From Candidatus Kerfeldbacteria bacterium (GTDB lineage: Bacteria; Patescibacteriota; Patescibacteriia; Veblenbacterales; UBA10138), in assembly GCA_016234305.1 (NCBI GenBank), contig JACRFM010000072.1:1-12901 (forward strand): a DNA stretch of 12,901 bases, given 5' to 3'. Made by a program: the position numbers and the translations under genes. Below, one piece after another: positions 1 to 6,400 of the stretch. The notes beneath the pieces were generated by a model. That model did not search any database, was not told the DNA's origin, and saw only the letters and a list, made by a program, of their open reading frames with translations. Numbering within the stretch: the stretch's first letter is position 1; every line of letters starts with the position of its first letter.

Positions 1-98
1 ATGGTTTCTGGCCTGATGGCTACTTCGTCTCGACTCATAGTGTGGTTAGCGAATCAATCATTCGTAACTACATTAGGACTCAAGACCAAGACCGTTAA
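1..98 (+). CDS. tnpA: IS200/IS605-type transposase, C-terminal fragment (5' cut by window edge)
   Basis: Reading frame 3 (codons from position 3, stop TAA at 96-98) encodes about 31 residues beginning GFWPDGYFVSTHS and ending with NYIRTQDQDR. This resembles the C-terminal end of Y1-type HUH transposases of the IS200/IS605 group, whose last helix typically reads like 'lW..gYfv.tvg.vse..i..YI..Q'. These single-strand transposases nick at hairpin ends through a catalytic tyrosine, which lies outside this window. The ORF start is also outside, so whether the upstream gene is intact cannot be judged. The hairpin at 109-130 immediately downstream fits the element's right end. The identification rests on a short match and is moderately sure. 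Confidence 0.65.
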   Translation, partial: GFWPDGYFVSTHSVVSESIIRNYIRTQDQDR

Positions 99-108
99 CT
101 ATCTTAAT

Positions 109-130
109 ACTGCGGGCTTTAGACCGCAGT
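109..130. repeat. Hairpin downstream of the transposase (possible IS200/IS605 right-end or REP-like palindrome)
   Basis: Arms ACTGCGG (109-115) and CCGCAGT (124-130) form a perfect 7-bp stem around an 8-nt loop, 10 bp after the transposase stop. IS200/IS605 elements end in subterminal hairpins that TnpA recognises, and REP-associated transposases act on similar palindromes. No clear T-run follows (GATTTATTTT), so it would be a poor terminator, although a role in stopping transposase transcription before argS is possible. Confidence 0.5.
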
Positions 131-192
131 GATTTATTTTGCAACTAATTTTTTTTGACGAGGACCGGCTTTTTAATTACAAAATTTTCCTG

Positions 193-208
193 TATACTGA
201 AAAATATC
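193..208 (+). promoter_or_regulatory. Putative argS promoter -10 and near-leaderless start
   Basis: TATACT at 193-198 (5 of 6 to TATAAT) lies 10 nt before the ATG at 209, so a start 6-7 nt downstream would give a leader of only about 4 nt. No Shine-Dalgarno sequence precedes the ATG. The -35 position (about 170-175, TTTTTA) is weak. The -10-to-ATG spacing is identical to that of the GIY-YIG gene at 2928. Confidence 0.5.
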
Positions 209-1942
209 ATGTTAAGCCTGAAATTACAAAAAGAACTGGCCCAGGCGGCGGCCAAGCATTATAGTTTAAAACCTCACGAGGTTGAGGTAACTTTGGCGCG
301 CGATTTAGGGCATGGCGATTTTACCAGCAACGTGGCTTTGCGGGTGGCCAGCCGCTGGGGTGTAACCCCGCGCGAGGCGGCTGATACTTTGATAGAAGAG
401 TTAAAAGATTCATCAGTCTTAAAACACCTGGTAACTAAAATAGAAATGGCCGGACCGGGGTTTATAAACTTTTGGCTGGCGCCGGAAGTAATCTACAAAA
501 ACATTAAAGATAGTTTGGACTGGAAAGATTGGCAAATTTGGAAGGGTGAAAAGATGATTGTAGAATATTCTTCGCCCAATATAGCTAAACCCATGCATAT
601 TGGACATATTCGTTCCACCATTATCGGGCAGGCCTTGTCTAATATTTATGAAGCTCTGGGCGCCAAAGTTATACGATTAAATCATTTGGGTGATTGGGGC
701 ACGCAGTTTGGCAAACTGATTGCGGCTTACAAAATGTGGGGCAACAAGGCGGCTGTAAAAAAACAGCCGATAGCGGAAATGCTCAAGCTTTATGTTAAGT
801 TTCACGAAGTTTTGAAAGAACAGCCAGACTTGGAAAAAATGGGGCAAGAGGAATTTTTAAAATTGGAACAAGGTGACAGGAAAAATCGGAGTTTATGGAA
901 TTGGTTTAAAACCGAATCCTTACGCGAATTTAATGTTTTATACCGCCGTTTAAAAGTGAAGTTTAGCCAAGTTATTGGTGAAAGTTTTTATGAACCCCTA
1001 TTAGAAGGGGTGGTATTTGATTTGTTGCGGCGCAAACTGGCTTTTAAAAATGAAGATAATTCCATTGTGGTGTATTTGGAAGCAGCCTCGCTGCCGCCTT
1101 GTTTAATTAAAAAATCCGATGGCGGTTCGCTCTACGCCACGCGCGATTTGGCAGCTATTCAGTATCGCGCCAAGCATTTTAAGCCCGTGGCTATTTTATA
1201 CGTAGTGGGCAACGAGCAATCGCTTCACTTTGAACAGGTTTTTTCCATAGCTACGGCGGCAGGTTATAGTAAGGGGATAAAATTAGAACATATTAAATAT
1301 GGTTTAATTTTAGGTGAAGACGGCCAAAAGTTGGCTACCCGCGAGGGCAAAACCATTCCTCTGGAGGAAGTTTTGGACAAGGCTAATAATTTGGCGCTGG
1401 AGATTGTAAATAAAAAAAATGCCAATTTGACCGCTAAACAAAAAATGCGTGTGGCTGAAGTAGTGGGCGTAGGCGCGGTTAAGTATAATGATTTATCGCA
1501 AAATCGTTTGACTGATATTACTTTTAATTGGGAGAGGATGCTCAGCGTGGAAGGCAATAGTGGTCCGTATTTACAGTATACTTACGCGCGACTCAGGAGC
1601 ATTTTGCGCAAATCCAAAATCGAAAGTAAATTCAGCCGGGCGAAGGTTAAAACTACAGCTGCTGACTTACATAATATTAGTACTGAAGATATGTTGCTCT
1701 GGCGCATGATAATGCGGTATCCGGAGAGTTTGCTTCGGGCGGCGCAGGAAAACGGGCCGCACTTGCTGGCTTTATATTTGTATGAGCTGGCTGTGCAAAT
1801 TAATTCTTTTTACCAAAATCAACCAGTGCTTAGGGCTGCGCCGGAAGTTAAGGTTTGGCGTTTGCGTTTGGTTGACGAAGCGGCTCAAATTTTAAAGCAA
1901 GGCTTGGAAATTTTAGGGATTGAAACTTTGGAGGAGATGTGA
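209..1942 (+). CDS. argS: Arginyl-tRNA synthetase
   Basis: Class Ia arginine-tRNA ligase: charges tRNA-Arg with arginine using ATP, in the cytoplasm. With the ATG at 209 the product is 577 aa. The N-terminal tRNA D-loop-binding domain (Arg_tRNA_synt_N) includes GHGDFTSNVAL. The catalytic Rossmann core has an intact HIGH (residues 130-133, in PMHIGHIRST) preceded by the family motif SSPNIAKP. The KMSKS loop is degenerate, KLATR (374-378), as is common in ArgRS. The C-terminal DALR anticodon-binding domain includes SGPYLQYTYAR and the final helical bundle. The frame is open further upstream to a TTG at 155, but that extension covers the -10 box and has no ArgRS-like sequence, so ATG 209 is chosen. 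It appears monocistronic: a transposase end and hairpin lie upstream, and a terminator follows 170 nt after the stop. Confidence 0.96.
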   Translation: MLSLKLQKELAQAAAKHYSLKPHEVEVTLARDLGHGDFTSNVALRVASRWGVTPREAADTLIEELKDSSVLKHLVTKIEMAGPGFINFWLAPEVIYKNIKDSLDWKDWQIWKGEKMIVEYSSPNIAKPMHIGHIRSTIIGQALSNIYEALGAKVIRLNHLGDWGTQFGKLIAAYKMWGNKAAVKKQPIAEMLKLYVKFHEVLKEQPDLEKMGQEEFLKLEQGDRKNRSLWNWFKTESLREFNVLYRRLKVKFSQVIGESFYEPLLEGVVFDLLRRKLAFKNEDNSIVVYLEAASLPPCLIKKSDGGSLYATRDLAAIQYRAKHFKPVAILYVVGNEQSLHFEQVFSIATAAGYSKGIKLEHIKYGLILGEDGQKLATREGKTIPLEEVLDKANNLALEIVNKKNANLTAKQKMRVAEVVGVGAVKYNDLSQNRLTDITFNWERMLSVEGNSGPYLQYTYARLRSILRKSKIESKFSRAKVKTTAADLHNISTEDMLLWRMIMRYPESLLRAAQENGPHLLALYLYELAVQINSFYQNQPVLRAAPEVKVWRLRLVDEAAQILKQGLEILGIETLEEM

Positions 1943-1990
1943 GCGCTCTATAAATTAAAATTATCATTTTATCTGTTGTTATTAGAGCGC
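1943..1990. repeat. Inverted repeat directly after the argS stop
   Basis: GCGCTCTA (1943-1950) and TAGAGCGC (1983-1990) are perfect 8-bp inverted arms around a 32-nt A/T-rich loop. The first arm begins on the base after the argS TGA. It could form the base of a stem in the argS 3' UTR. No T-run follows, so it is not a standard terminator. Confidence 0.5.
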
Positions 1991-1994
1991 GAAA

Positions 1995-2063
1995 CCCCGC
2001 ACTTAAAGCGAATAGCAATAAATTTGGATTATGGTAGAAATTGGTAGCTTTATAGTGCGTGGG
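1995..2063. repeat. Imperfect long palindrome in the argS 3' region
   Basis: CCCCGCACTTAAAGC (1995-2009) is the near reverse complement of GCTTTATAGTGCGTGGG (2047-2063), differing by single-base bulges. It would give a stem of about 14-15 bp with a 37-nt loop. It may be a small structured RNA, a MITE remnant or part of the argS 3' UTR. I do not recognise a family. Confidence 0.5.
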
Positions 2064-2072
2064 TAGATAGAT

Positions 2073-2106
2073 AAATTTCAAATTTCAAAATCCAAATTTC
2101 AAATTA
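2073..2106. repeat. A-rich low-complexity repeat (CAAATTTCAAAAT type)
   Basis: Tandem, imperfect iterations of AAATTTC and AAAATCC occupy this stretch. The same kind of sequence recurs around 10565-10630, 10704-10775 and, as AAAGTCAAAAGTC, inside ileS at 5001-5035. Such runs are widespread between genes in Parcubacteria-like genomes. Confidence 0.6.
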
Positions 2107-2114
2107 TAAAAATA

Positions 2115-2155
2115 ACTGCCGTCGGAATTGGTTAGGTTGACGGCAGTCTTGTTTT
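2115..2155. terminator. Bidirectional intrinsic terminator between argS and the minus-strand gene pair
   Basis: ACTGCCGTC (2115-2123) pairs perfectly with GACGGCAGT (2139-2147) over 9 bp around a 15-nt loop. It is followed by CTTGTTTT on the plus strand and by TATTTTTATAA on the minus strand. It sits between convergent genes: argS ends at 1942 and the minus-strand gene ends at 2174. It is therefore well placed to terminate both. Confidence 0.8.
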
Positions 2156-2173
2156 AAAAAGTTCATTCCGGAG

Positions 2174-2416
2174 TTATTTGAATTTCCCTGCCTTAAGACG
2201 CAGGGTTTGTTTTTTAGCAAATAGACTGTTTTTGTTTTTGACCAATAGGTAAATTTTTTTCTTGGCTTGATCTAAGCAGATTATGCTATTGCCGAACTTA
2301 AAAAATCTGCACATATCAGCAATTGATTTGCTTTCTCTTTTACCAAGATTAATGAACACGCCGTCATCTTGCAAAAAGCGTTTTTGTTTTGACGGTACTT
2401 GATTTGGCGTTGCCAT
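2174..2416 (-). CDS. Small basic protein of unknown function (80 aa)
   Basis: I do not recognise this protein. It is strongly basic (about 15 Lys and 4 Arg against about 5 acidic residues) with a lysine-rich tail ending KAGKFK, and has no signal peptide or obvious membrane segment. The composition would suit nucleic-acid or ribosome contact, but that is inference. It starts at ATG 2416-2414, preceded by GAGG 5 nt upstream, one of the few Shine-Dalgarno-like sites in the window. It lies 17 bp downstream of the 129-aa gene on the same strand, so the two are probably co-transcribed and end at the hairpin at 2115-2147. Confidence 0.65.
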   Translation of the reverse strand: MATPNQVPSKQKRFLQDDGVFINLGKRESKSIADMCRFFKFGNSIICLDQAKKKIYLLVKNKNSLFAKKQTLRLKAGKFK

Positions 2417-2421
2417 TGTTA

Positions 2422-2425
2422 CCTC
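2422..2425 (-). promoter_or_regulatory. Shine-Dalgarno-like site of the 80-aa gene
   Basis: The minus strand reads GAGG then TAACA before the ATG. Most genes in this window lack any such site. Its presence in the 17-bp gap supports this start and suggests internal re-initiation within a two-gene mRNA. Confidence 0.55.
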
Positions 2426-2433
2426 GTTGTTAG

Positions 2434-2823
2434 TTATATAGAAATAGTTAGTTTAAATTCTGTTTTCTCGTTTAAATGCGCAAAACCTAGATTACCCGCA
2501 GATTCTTTTAATTTGGGTCCTAGTTCAGCCAGTAAGGTGGTGATTGTTTGAATGATATTACGATTAGTATCTTCAAATTCCAAACTTAAGGCAGCTAGGT
2601 GTTCATTTTGTGCAACTGCAATTTTGGTTTTGATGTCAAAATCGCCTGCCTGATTAAATCGCTGCAGCAGGTATATTCCTGCTGATTCAATCGCGAGTAT
2701 AATATTATCGTCAATTTGAATCAGAATTACCTCAGTTGATAAAATGGTTTTTGTCTCCTCTGTTAAAGGGATTTGGTCTAGTGAATCTAATATTTTAATG
2801 ATACAGTTTTGGTCTTTAGCCAT
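2434..2823 (-). CDS. Hypothetical protein (129 aa), first gene of a two-gene minus-strand unit
   Basis: I do not recognise this protein. It begins MAKDQNCIIKILDSLDQIPL and appears soluble, mildly acidic, with alternating short strands and helices (central IIQTITTLLAELGPKLKE helix) and no signal peptide or membrane segment. The ATG at 2823-2821 has AAAGG about 6 nt upstream on its strand, a weak ribosome site. It is divergent from the GIY-YIG gene, sharing a 104-bp upstream region, and lies just upstream of the 80-aa gene. The pairing recalls small two-gene modules such as toxin-antitoxin pairs, but nothing in either sequence supports a specific assignment. Confidence 0.65.
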   Translation of the reverse strand: MAKDQNCIIKILDSLDQIPLTEETKTILSTEVILIQIDDNIILAIESAGIYLLQRFNQAGDFDIKTKIAVAQNEHLAALSLEFEDTNRNIIQTITTLLAELGPKLKESAGNLGFAHLNEKTEFKLTISI

Positions 2824-2853
2824 TTTTTGCCTTTTAATTTTGTTGGTAGTTTT

Positions 2854-2887
2854 GTTATACCTTAGTTCATCGGGTTAGCGAAGTCAA
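2854..2887 (-). promoter_or_regulatory. Possible promoter of the minus-strand gene pair
   Basis: On the minus strand TATAAC (2859-2854) lies about 30 nt before the ATG at 2823, and TTGACT (2887-2882) lies upstream. The 22-nt spacer is too long for a standard sigma-70 pair. TAAGGT at 17 nt from TTGACT is an alternative -10. This is tentative. The site abuts the plus-strand -35 at 2889, so the divergent promoters are back to back. Confidence 0.3.
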
Positions 2888-2888
2888 C

Positions 2889-2917
2889 TTGCTGAAATGT
2901 AATAAAATCATTATAAT
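2889..2917 (+). promoter_or_regulatory. Near-leaderless sigma-70-type promoter of the GIY-YIG gene
   Basis: TTGCTG (2889-2894), a 17-nt spacer and a perfect TATAAT (2912-2917) form a good sigma-70-type promoter. The ATG at 2928 is 10 nt after the -10 box, implying a leader of only about 4 nt and no Shine-Dalgarno sequence. The in-frame TTG at 2889 is part of this -35 box and is therefore unlikely to be the start codon. Confidence 0.7.
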
Positions 2918-2927
2918 ATTAAACATT

Positions 2928-2947
2928 ATGCCCAGTAACAAAATTTT
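2928..2947 (-). repeat. Dispersed 24-bp repeat, copy A (left of the GIY-YIG gene)
   Basis: The plus strand reads ATGCCCAGTAACAAAATTTT, the reverse complement of the family consensus (about GTGAAGTT-TTGTTACTGGGTATGC) with changes at the outer end. It is inverted relative to copy B at 3218-3242, and its ATG serves as the start codon of the GIY-YIG gene. Confidence 0.55.
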
Positions 2948-3221
2948 ACCAGTGTTCTTTTATGTTTATGTTTTACAGAGCCTAAAAGATGGGGATAACT
3001 ACATCGGTTATAGCCATAATTTACGTCGGCGAATAAAAGAACACGAACTGGGACTTAACTTTTCCACCAGCTTTCGCAGGCCATTTAAACTAATCTATTA
3101 TGAAGCTTGTCTAAATGAACAAGACGCCAAACAACGAGAAACCTATTTAAAAGCCACTGCTGGACGAAGATTCTTAGCCAAAAGGTTAAGACACTTCAAG
3201 CTGGCTTGTTTGGTTAAGTGA
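2928..3221 (+). CDS. GIY-YIG nuclease superfamily protein (UPF0213/YhbQ-like, stand-alone domain)
   Basis: A 97-aa single-domain GIY-YIG protein. The family fold cuts DNA using a metal ion, a conserved Tyr pair, an Arg and a Glu. Visible here are YVYVL (12-16, the 'GIY' strand), YIG (25-27), the helix NLRRRIKEH (31-39) with the conserved Arg, and a later Glu in RETYLK (about E71). RRPFKLIYYEA is typical of the small stand-alone subgroup, common in CPR genomes and of uncertain role (DNA repair or selfish nuclease). The ATG at 2928 is chosen because the promoter -10 is at 2912-2917. The coding sequence is bracketed almost exactly by inverted copies of the ~24-bp repeat family (start codon in the left copy, stop codon in the right), suggesting a mobile cassette. 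Confidence 0.88.
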   Translation: MPSNKILPVFFYVYVLQSLKDGDNYIGYSHNLRRRIKEHELGLNFSTSFRRPFKLIYYEACLNEQDAKQRETYLKATAGRRFLAKRLRHFKLACLVK

Positions 3222-3261
3222 AACTACTGTTACTGGGTATGCTCAGTAACAAAACTTCGCT
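3218..3261. repeat. Dispersed repeat copies B and B', arranged as a 43-bp palindrome
   Basis: Copy B (3218-3242, plus) ends in GTTACTGGGTATGC. Copy B' (3239-3261, minus) runs back-to-back with it. Together they form GTTACTG (3229-3235), an 8-nt loop and CAGTAAC (3244-3250), with further imperfect pairing outward. The GIY-YIG stop TGA lies inside copy B. The RNA hairpin could protect or end the mRNA, but no T-run follows. Confidence 0.65.
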
Positions 3262-3363
3262 AAATAAACTAAAGCCGGGATATAGAAAATCAAAATGTTA
3301 TGATTAGGACTTACTGGTTTGGTGCGATTTCGGTCGGCGGGTTGAATTAAAGCTTAAAGATTA

Positions 3364-3395
3364 GGGAAGTTCTAGATTCCCGTTTACACAGGAAT
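3364..3395. repeat. dRS3-like small palindromic repeat upstream of ileS
   Basis: ATTCCC (3376-3381), 8 nt, then AGGAAT (3390-3395) match the ATTCCC-N8-GGGAAT pattern of dRS3-type repeats with one change. An overlapping GGGAA (3364-3368) could instead pair with TTCCC (3377-3381), giving two exclusive hairpins. The rest of the 218-bp spacer 3222-3439 holds the B/B' palindrome and no gene. I see no clear promoter, T-box or ribosome site for ileS there. Confidence 0.5.
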
Positions 3396-3439
3396 GACAT
3401 AAAATGCCAATAACTATTTCAAACGAGTAAGCCTTAATT

Positions 3440-6400
3440 ATGATAAAGTTTGCCGAACTGGAGGACAAAATTCTGGCCTTTTGGCAAGAACATAAAATTT
3501 TTGAAAAAACCCTGGCCAAACCAGCTACGCAGGGTAAATTTGTTTTTTTTGAAGGACCGCCCACCGCCAATGGCAAACCCGGGCTTCATCACGTATTGGC
3601 GCGGGCTTTTAAGGATTTAATTCCACGTTACAAAACCATGCAAGGTTTTAAAGTTGACCGTAAGGCTGGTTGGGATACGCAAGGCTTGCCGGTTGAACTG
3701 GAAGTAGAAAAAGAGCTTAAGTTTCGCGGCAAGCCAGATATTGAAAAATACGGTATTAAAGAATTTAACGAACATTGCCGGCAAAATGTCTGGAAGTATA
3801 AAGCTGATTGGGAAAAATTGACTGAACGGATTGGTTTTTGGCTGGATTTGGATAAGCCCTACATAACTTACGAGCCGTATTATATAGAAAGTCTGTGGTG
3901 GATTTTAAAACAAGTTTGGGAAACTAAAGTAAATGGCGGCCGATTGCTTTATAAGGATTACAAAGTGGTGCCGCACTGCCCCCGCTGTGGTACAGCCCTT
4001 TCCAGCCATGAAGTGGCGCAAGGCTATAAAAGCGTTACCGAGCCGGCGGTATTTGTGAAATTTAAAGTGAAGCCGGGACAGAAGGTTGGTAATTTTAGTA
4101 CCGATGACAACACCTATATTTTGTCGTGGACGACAACATCGTGGACATTGCCGGGGAATGTGGCGTTGGCTGTTGGGAAAGATATTGAGTACATCTTAGC
4201 TAGTATACCTATTTTTTCAAAAGGTACGCCCTTAGTATACGATAGTTTTGATAAGATTAATTCTTCAAAGATTCCGGATTTGCGGTCAGAGTTGTTTATA
4301 ATTGCCAAGGATACTGTGGATAAGGTATTTAAAGATTTATCACCATTAACATATGAAGTGGTTAAAACAGTAACAGGAAATGATTTAGTTGGGTTGGAGT
4401 ATGAACCCTTGTTTGACATCAAGCCATTGCAGAATGATAAGTCGTACCGTGTGTATGCAGCTGACTTTGTCACCACTACCGAGGGTACTGGGGTAGTGCA
4501 TACAGCGGTGATGTATGGGGAGGACGATTTTAATTTGGGAAATGAAATTGGTTTGCCTAAATTTCACACCGTTGACGATAGTGGTTTATTTACCTCTGAA
4601 GTTAGCGAGTGGGCGGGTAAATTTGTTAAAGATAAAGAAGTTGAACAGGAGATAGTGGAAGATTTGAAACAGCGCGGCTTGCTGTTTAAGCAAGAAATGT
4701 ACACGCATGATTATCCTTATTGTTGGCGCTGTGAATCGCCGCTTTTGTACTATGCCAAGCCCTCTTGGTTTATTAGAATGTCAGTTTTGCGCGAGGAATT
4801 AAAACAAGGCAATGAAAAAATAAATTGGTATCCCGAGCATATTAAGGACGGTCGGTTTGGCGAGTGGCTGGATGGGGCTAAAGACTGGGCCATATCGCGC
4901 GAGCGGTATTGGGGTACGCCCTTACCCATATGGATATGTGGAGATTGCGGTAATCAAATATGTATTGGTAGTTTTCAGGAATTATCTGATTTAACCAACG
5001 AAAGTCAAAAGTCAAAGGTCAAAAGTCAAAAATTTGATCCGCATCGGCCATTTGTGGACGAGATTATTTTAGCTTGTAAGTGCGGCGGGAAAATGAAACG
5101 CGTGCCTGAAGTGGCTGATTGCTGGTTTGATTCCGGCAGTATGCCATTTGCCCAGTGGGGCTATCCGTCAACCGCAGGTAGCAGTGAGCTATTTAAAGAA
5201 CATTATCCGGCTGAATTCATTGCCGAGGCTATAGACCAAACCCGCGGTTGGTTTTACACACTATTAGCCGTAGCCACTCTTTTAAAGAAGGCTGGCGCTA
5301 TTGATGAAGCAGAGCCGCCTTATAAAAATGTCATTTGTTTGGGTCATATCAATGATAAGTATGGTCAAAAAATGTCCAAATCCAAAGGCAATGTGGTGGA
5401 CCCTTGGGAAGTTATAAATCAATACGGCGCTGATGCTTTGCGTTTTCATTTTTATACGGCTAATCAACCGGGTGAACCTAAGAATTTTGACCCTAAAGAC
5501 GTGGAGGAAGTAATCAAAAAAACCTTTTTGATTTTGTTTAATGTGGTGAGTTTTTATGAGCTGTATAAAACCGATGGCTTGGAAGTTACCAAATCATCAG
5601 CTCTTAATGTTTTGGATAAATGGGTTTTGGCTTTGGCGCAAAAACTGGTTAACGAAGTTACAGAGCATTTGGAAAAATATGAAATTACTGAGGCTGGTCG
5701 AAAAATTGTCGAGTTTGTGACTGAACTTTCCACCTGGTACGTGCGCCGCAGCCGCGAACGATTTAAAAGCGAGGGCGAGGATAAGTCAGCCGCCATTGCT
5801 ACCCTGGGCTATGTACTTCGCCAGTTATCATTACTAATGGCGCCGTTTACGCCGTTCATAGCTGAGGAGATTTATCATCGAGCAGGCGGCCAGCAGGAAT
5901 CAGTTCATTTGGAAAATTGGCCTCAGTATTTAAGTATTACTGAAGAGGAGAAAAGTATAATTAGCAGTATGTTGGATGCTAGAGCGGTAATTGAAGGAGT
6001 CTTGTCTATAAGAGCGAGCAAGGGAATGAAAGTGAGACAACCCTTAAGATGTGTGGCGGTTTGGTTTGGTAGTGAATCATGGAAGCCATCCAAAGATATT
6101 GAAAATATTATTTTAGAAGAGGTTAATATATTAGAGTGGTTTTATCCGTCAGATGATGAAGGAATAACAAAATTATTGTCGTATGATTTTACAAACGTAA
6201 TTATTCCTAGTAGAGCGGGCTGGTCAGTACCTCAGGCAAAAGTTTTTATTGATACAGGGCTTGATGACGAATTAAGAGCACTCGGCTTAATACGTGAATT
6301 TTCCAGGCAAGTGAATGCTTTACGGAAAAAGCGAGGTTTAACTATTAATGATTATATTGTATTGAAAGTCGGAGCTAATGAAAAAATAACCGCTATACTT

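Noticed and set aside
155..208. TTG start at 155 extending argS by 18 residues
   Set aside because: The extension covers the likely -10 box and lacks ArgRS-like sequence; the ATG at 209 begins the typical N-terminal domain.
1264..1557. Minus-strand open frames inside argS, ileS, recO and the downstream membrane-protein genes
   Set aside because: They lie wholly or largely opposite well-supported genes, have no recognisable domains and look like antisense shadows.
2889..2927. TTG start at 2889 for the GIY-YIG gene
   Set aside because: This TTG is part of a TTGCTG-N17-TATAAT promoter; the domain begins after the ATG at 2928.
3262..3439. T-box riboswitch upstream of ileS
   Set aside because: No T-box consensus, anti-terminator or terminator structure is visible; the hairpins there are short palindromic repeats.
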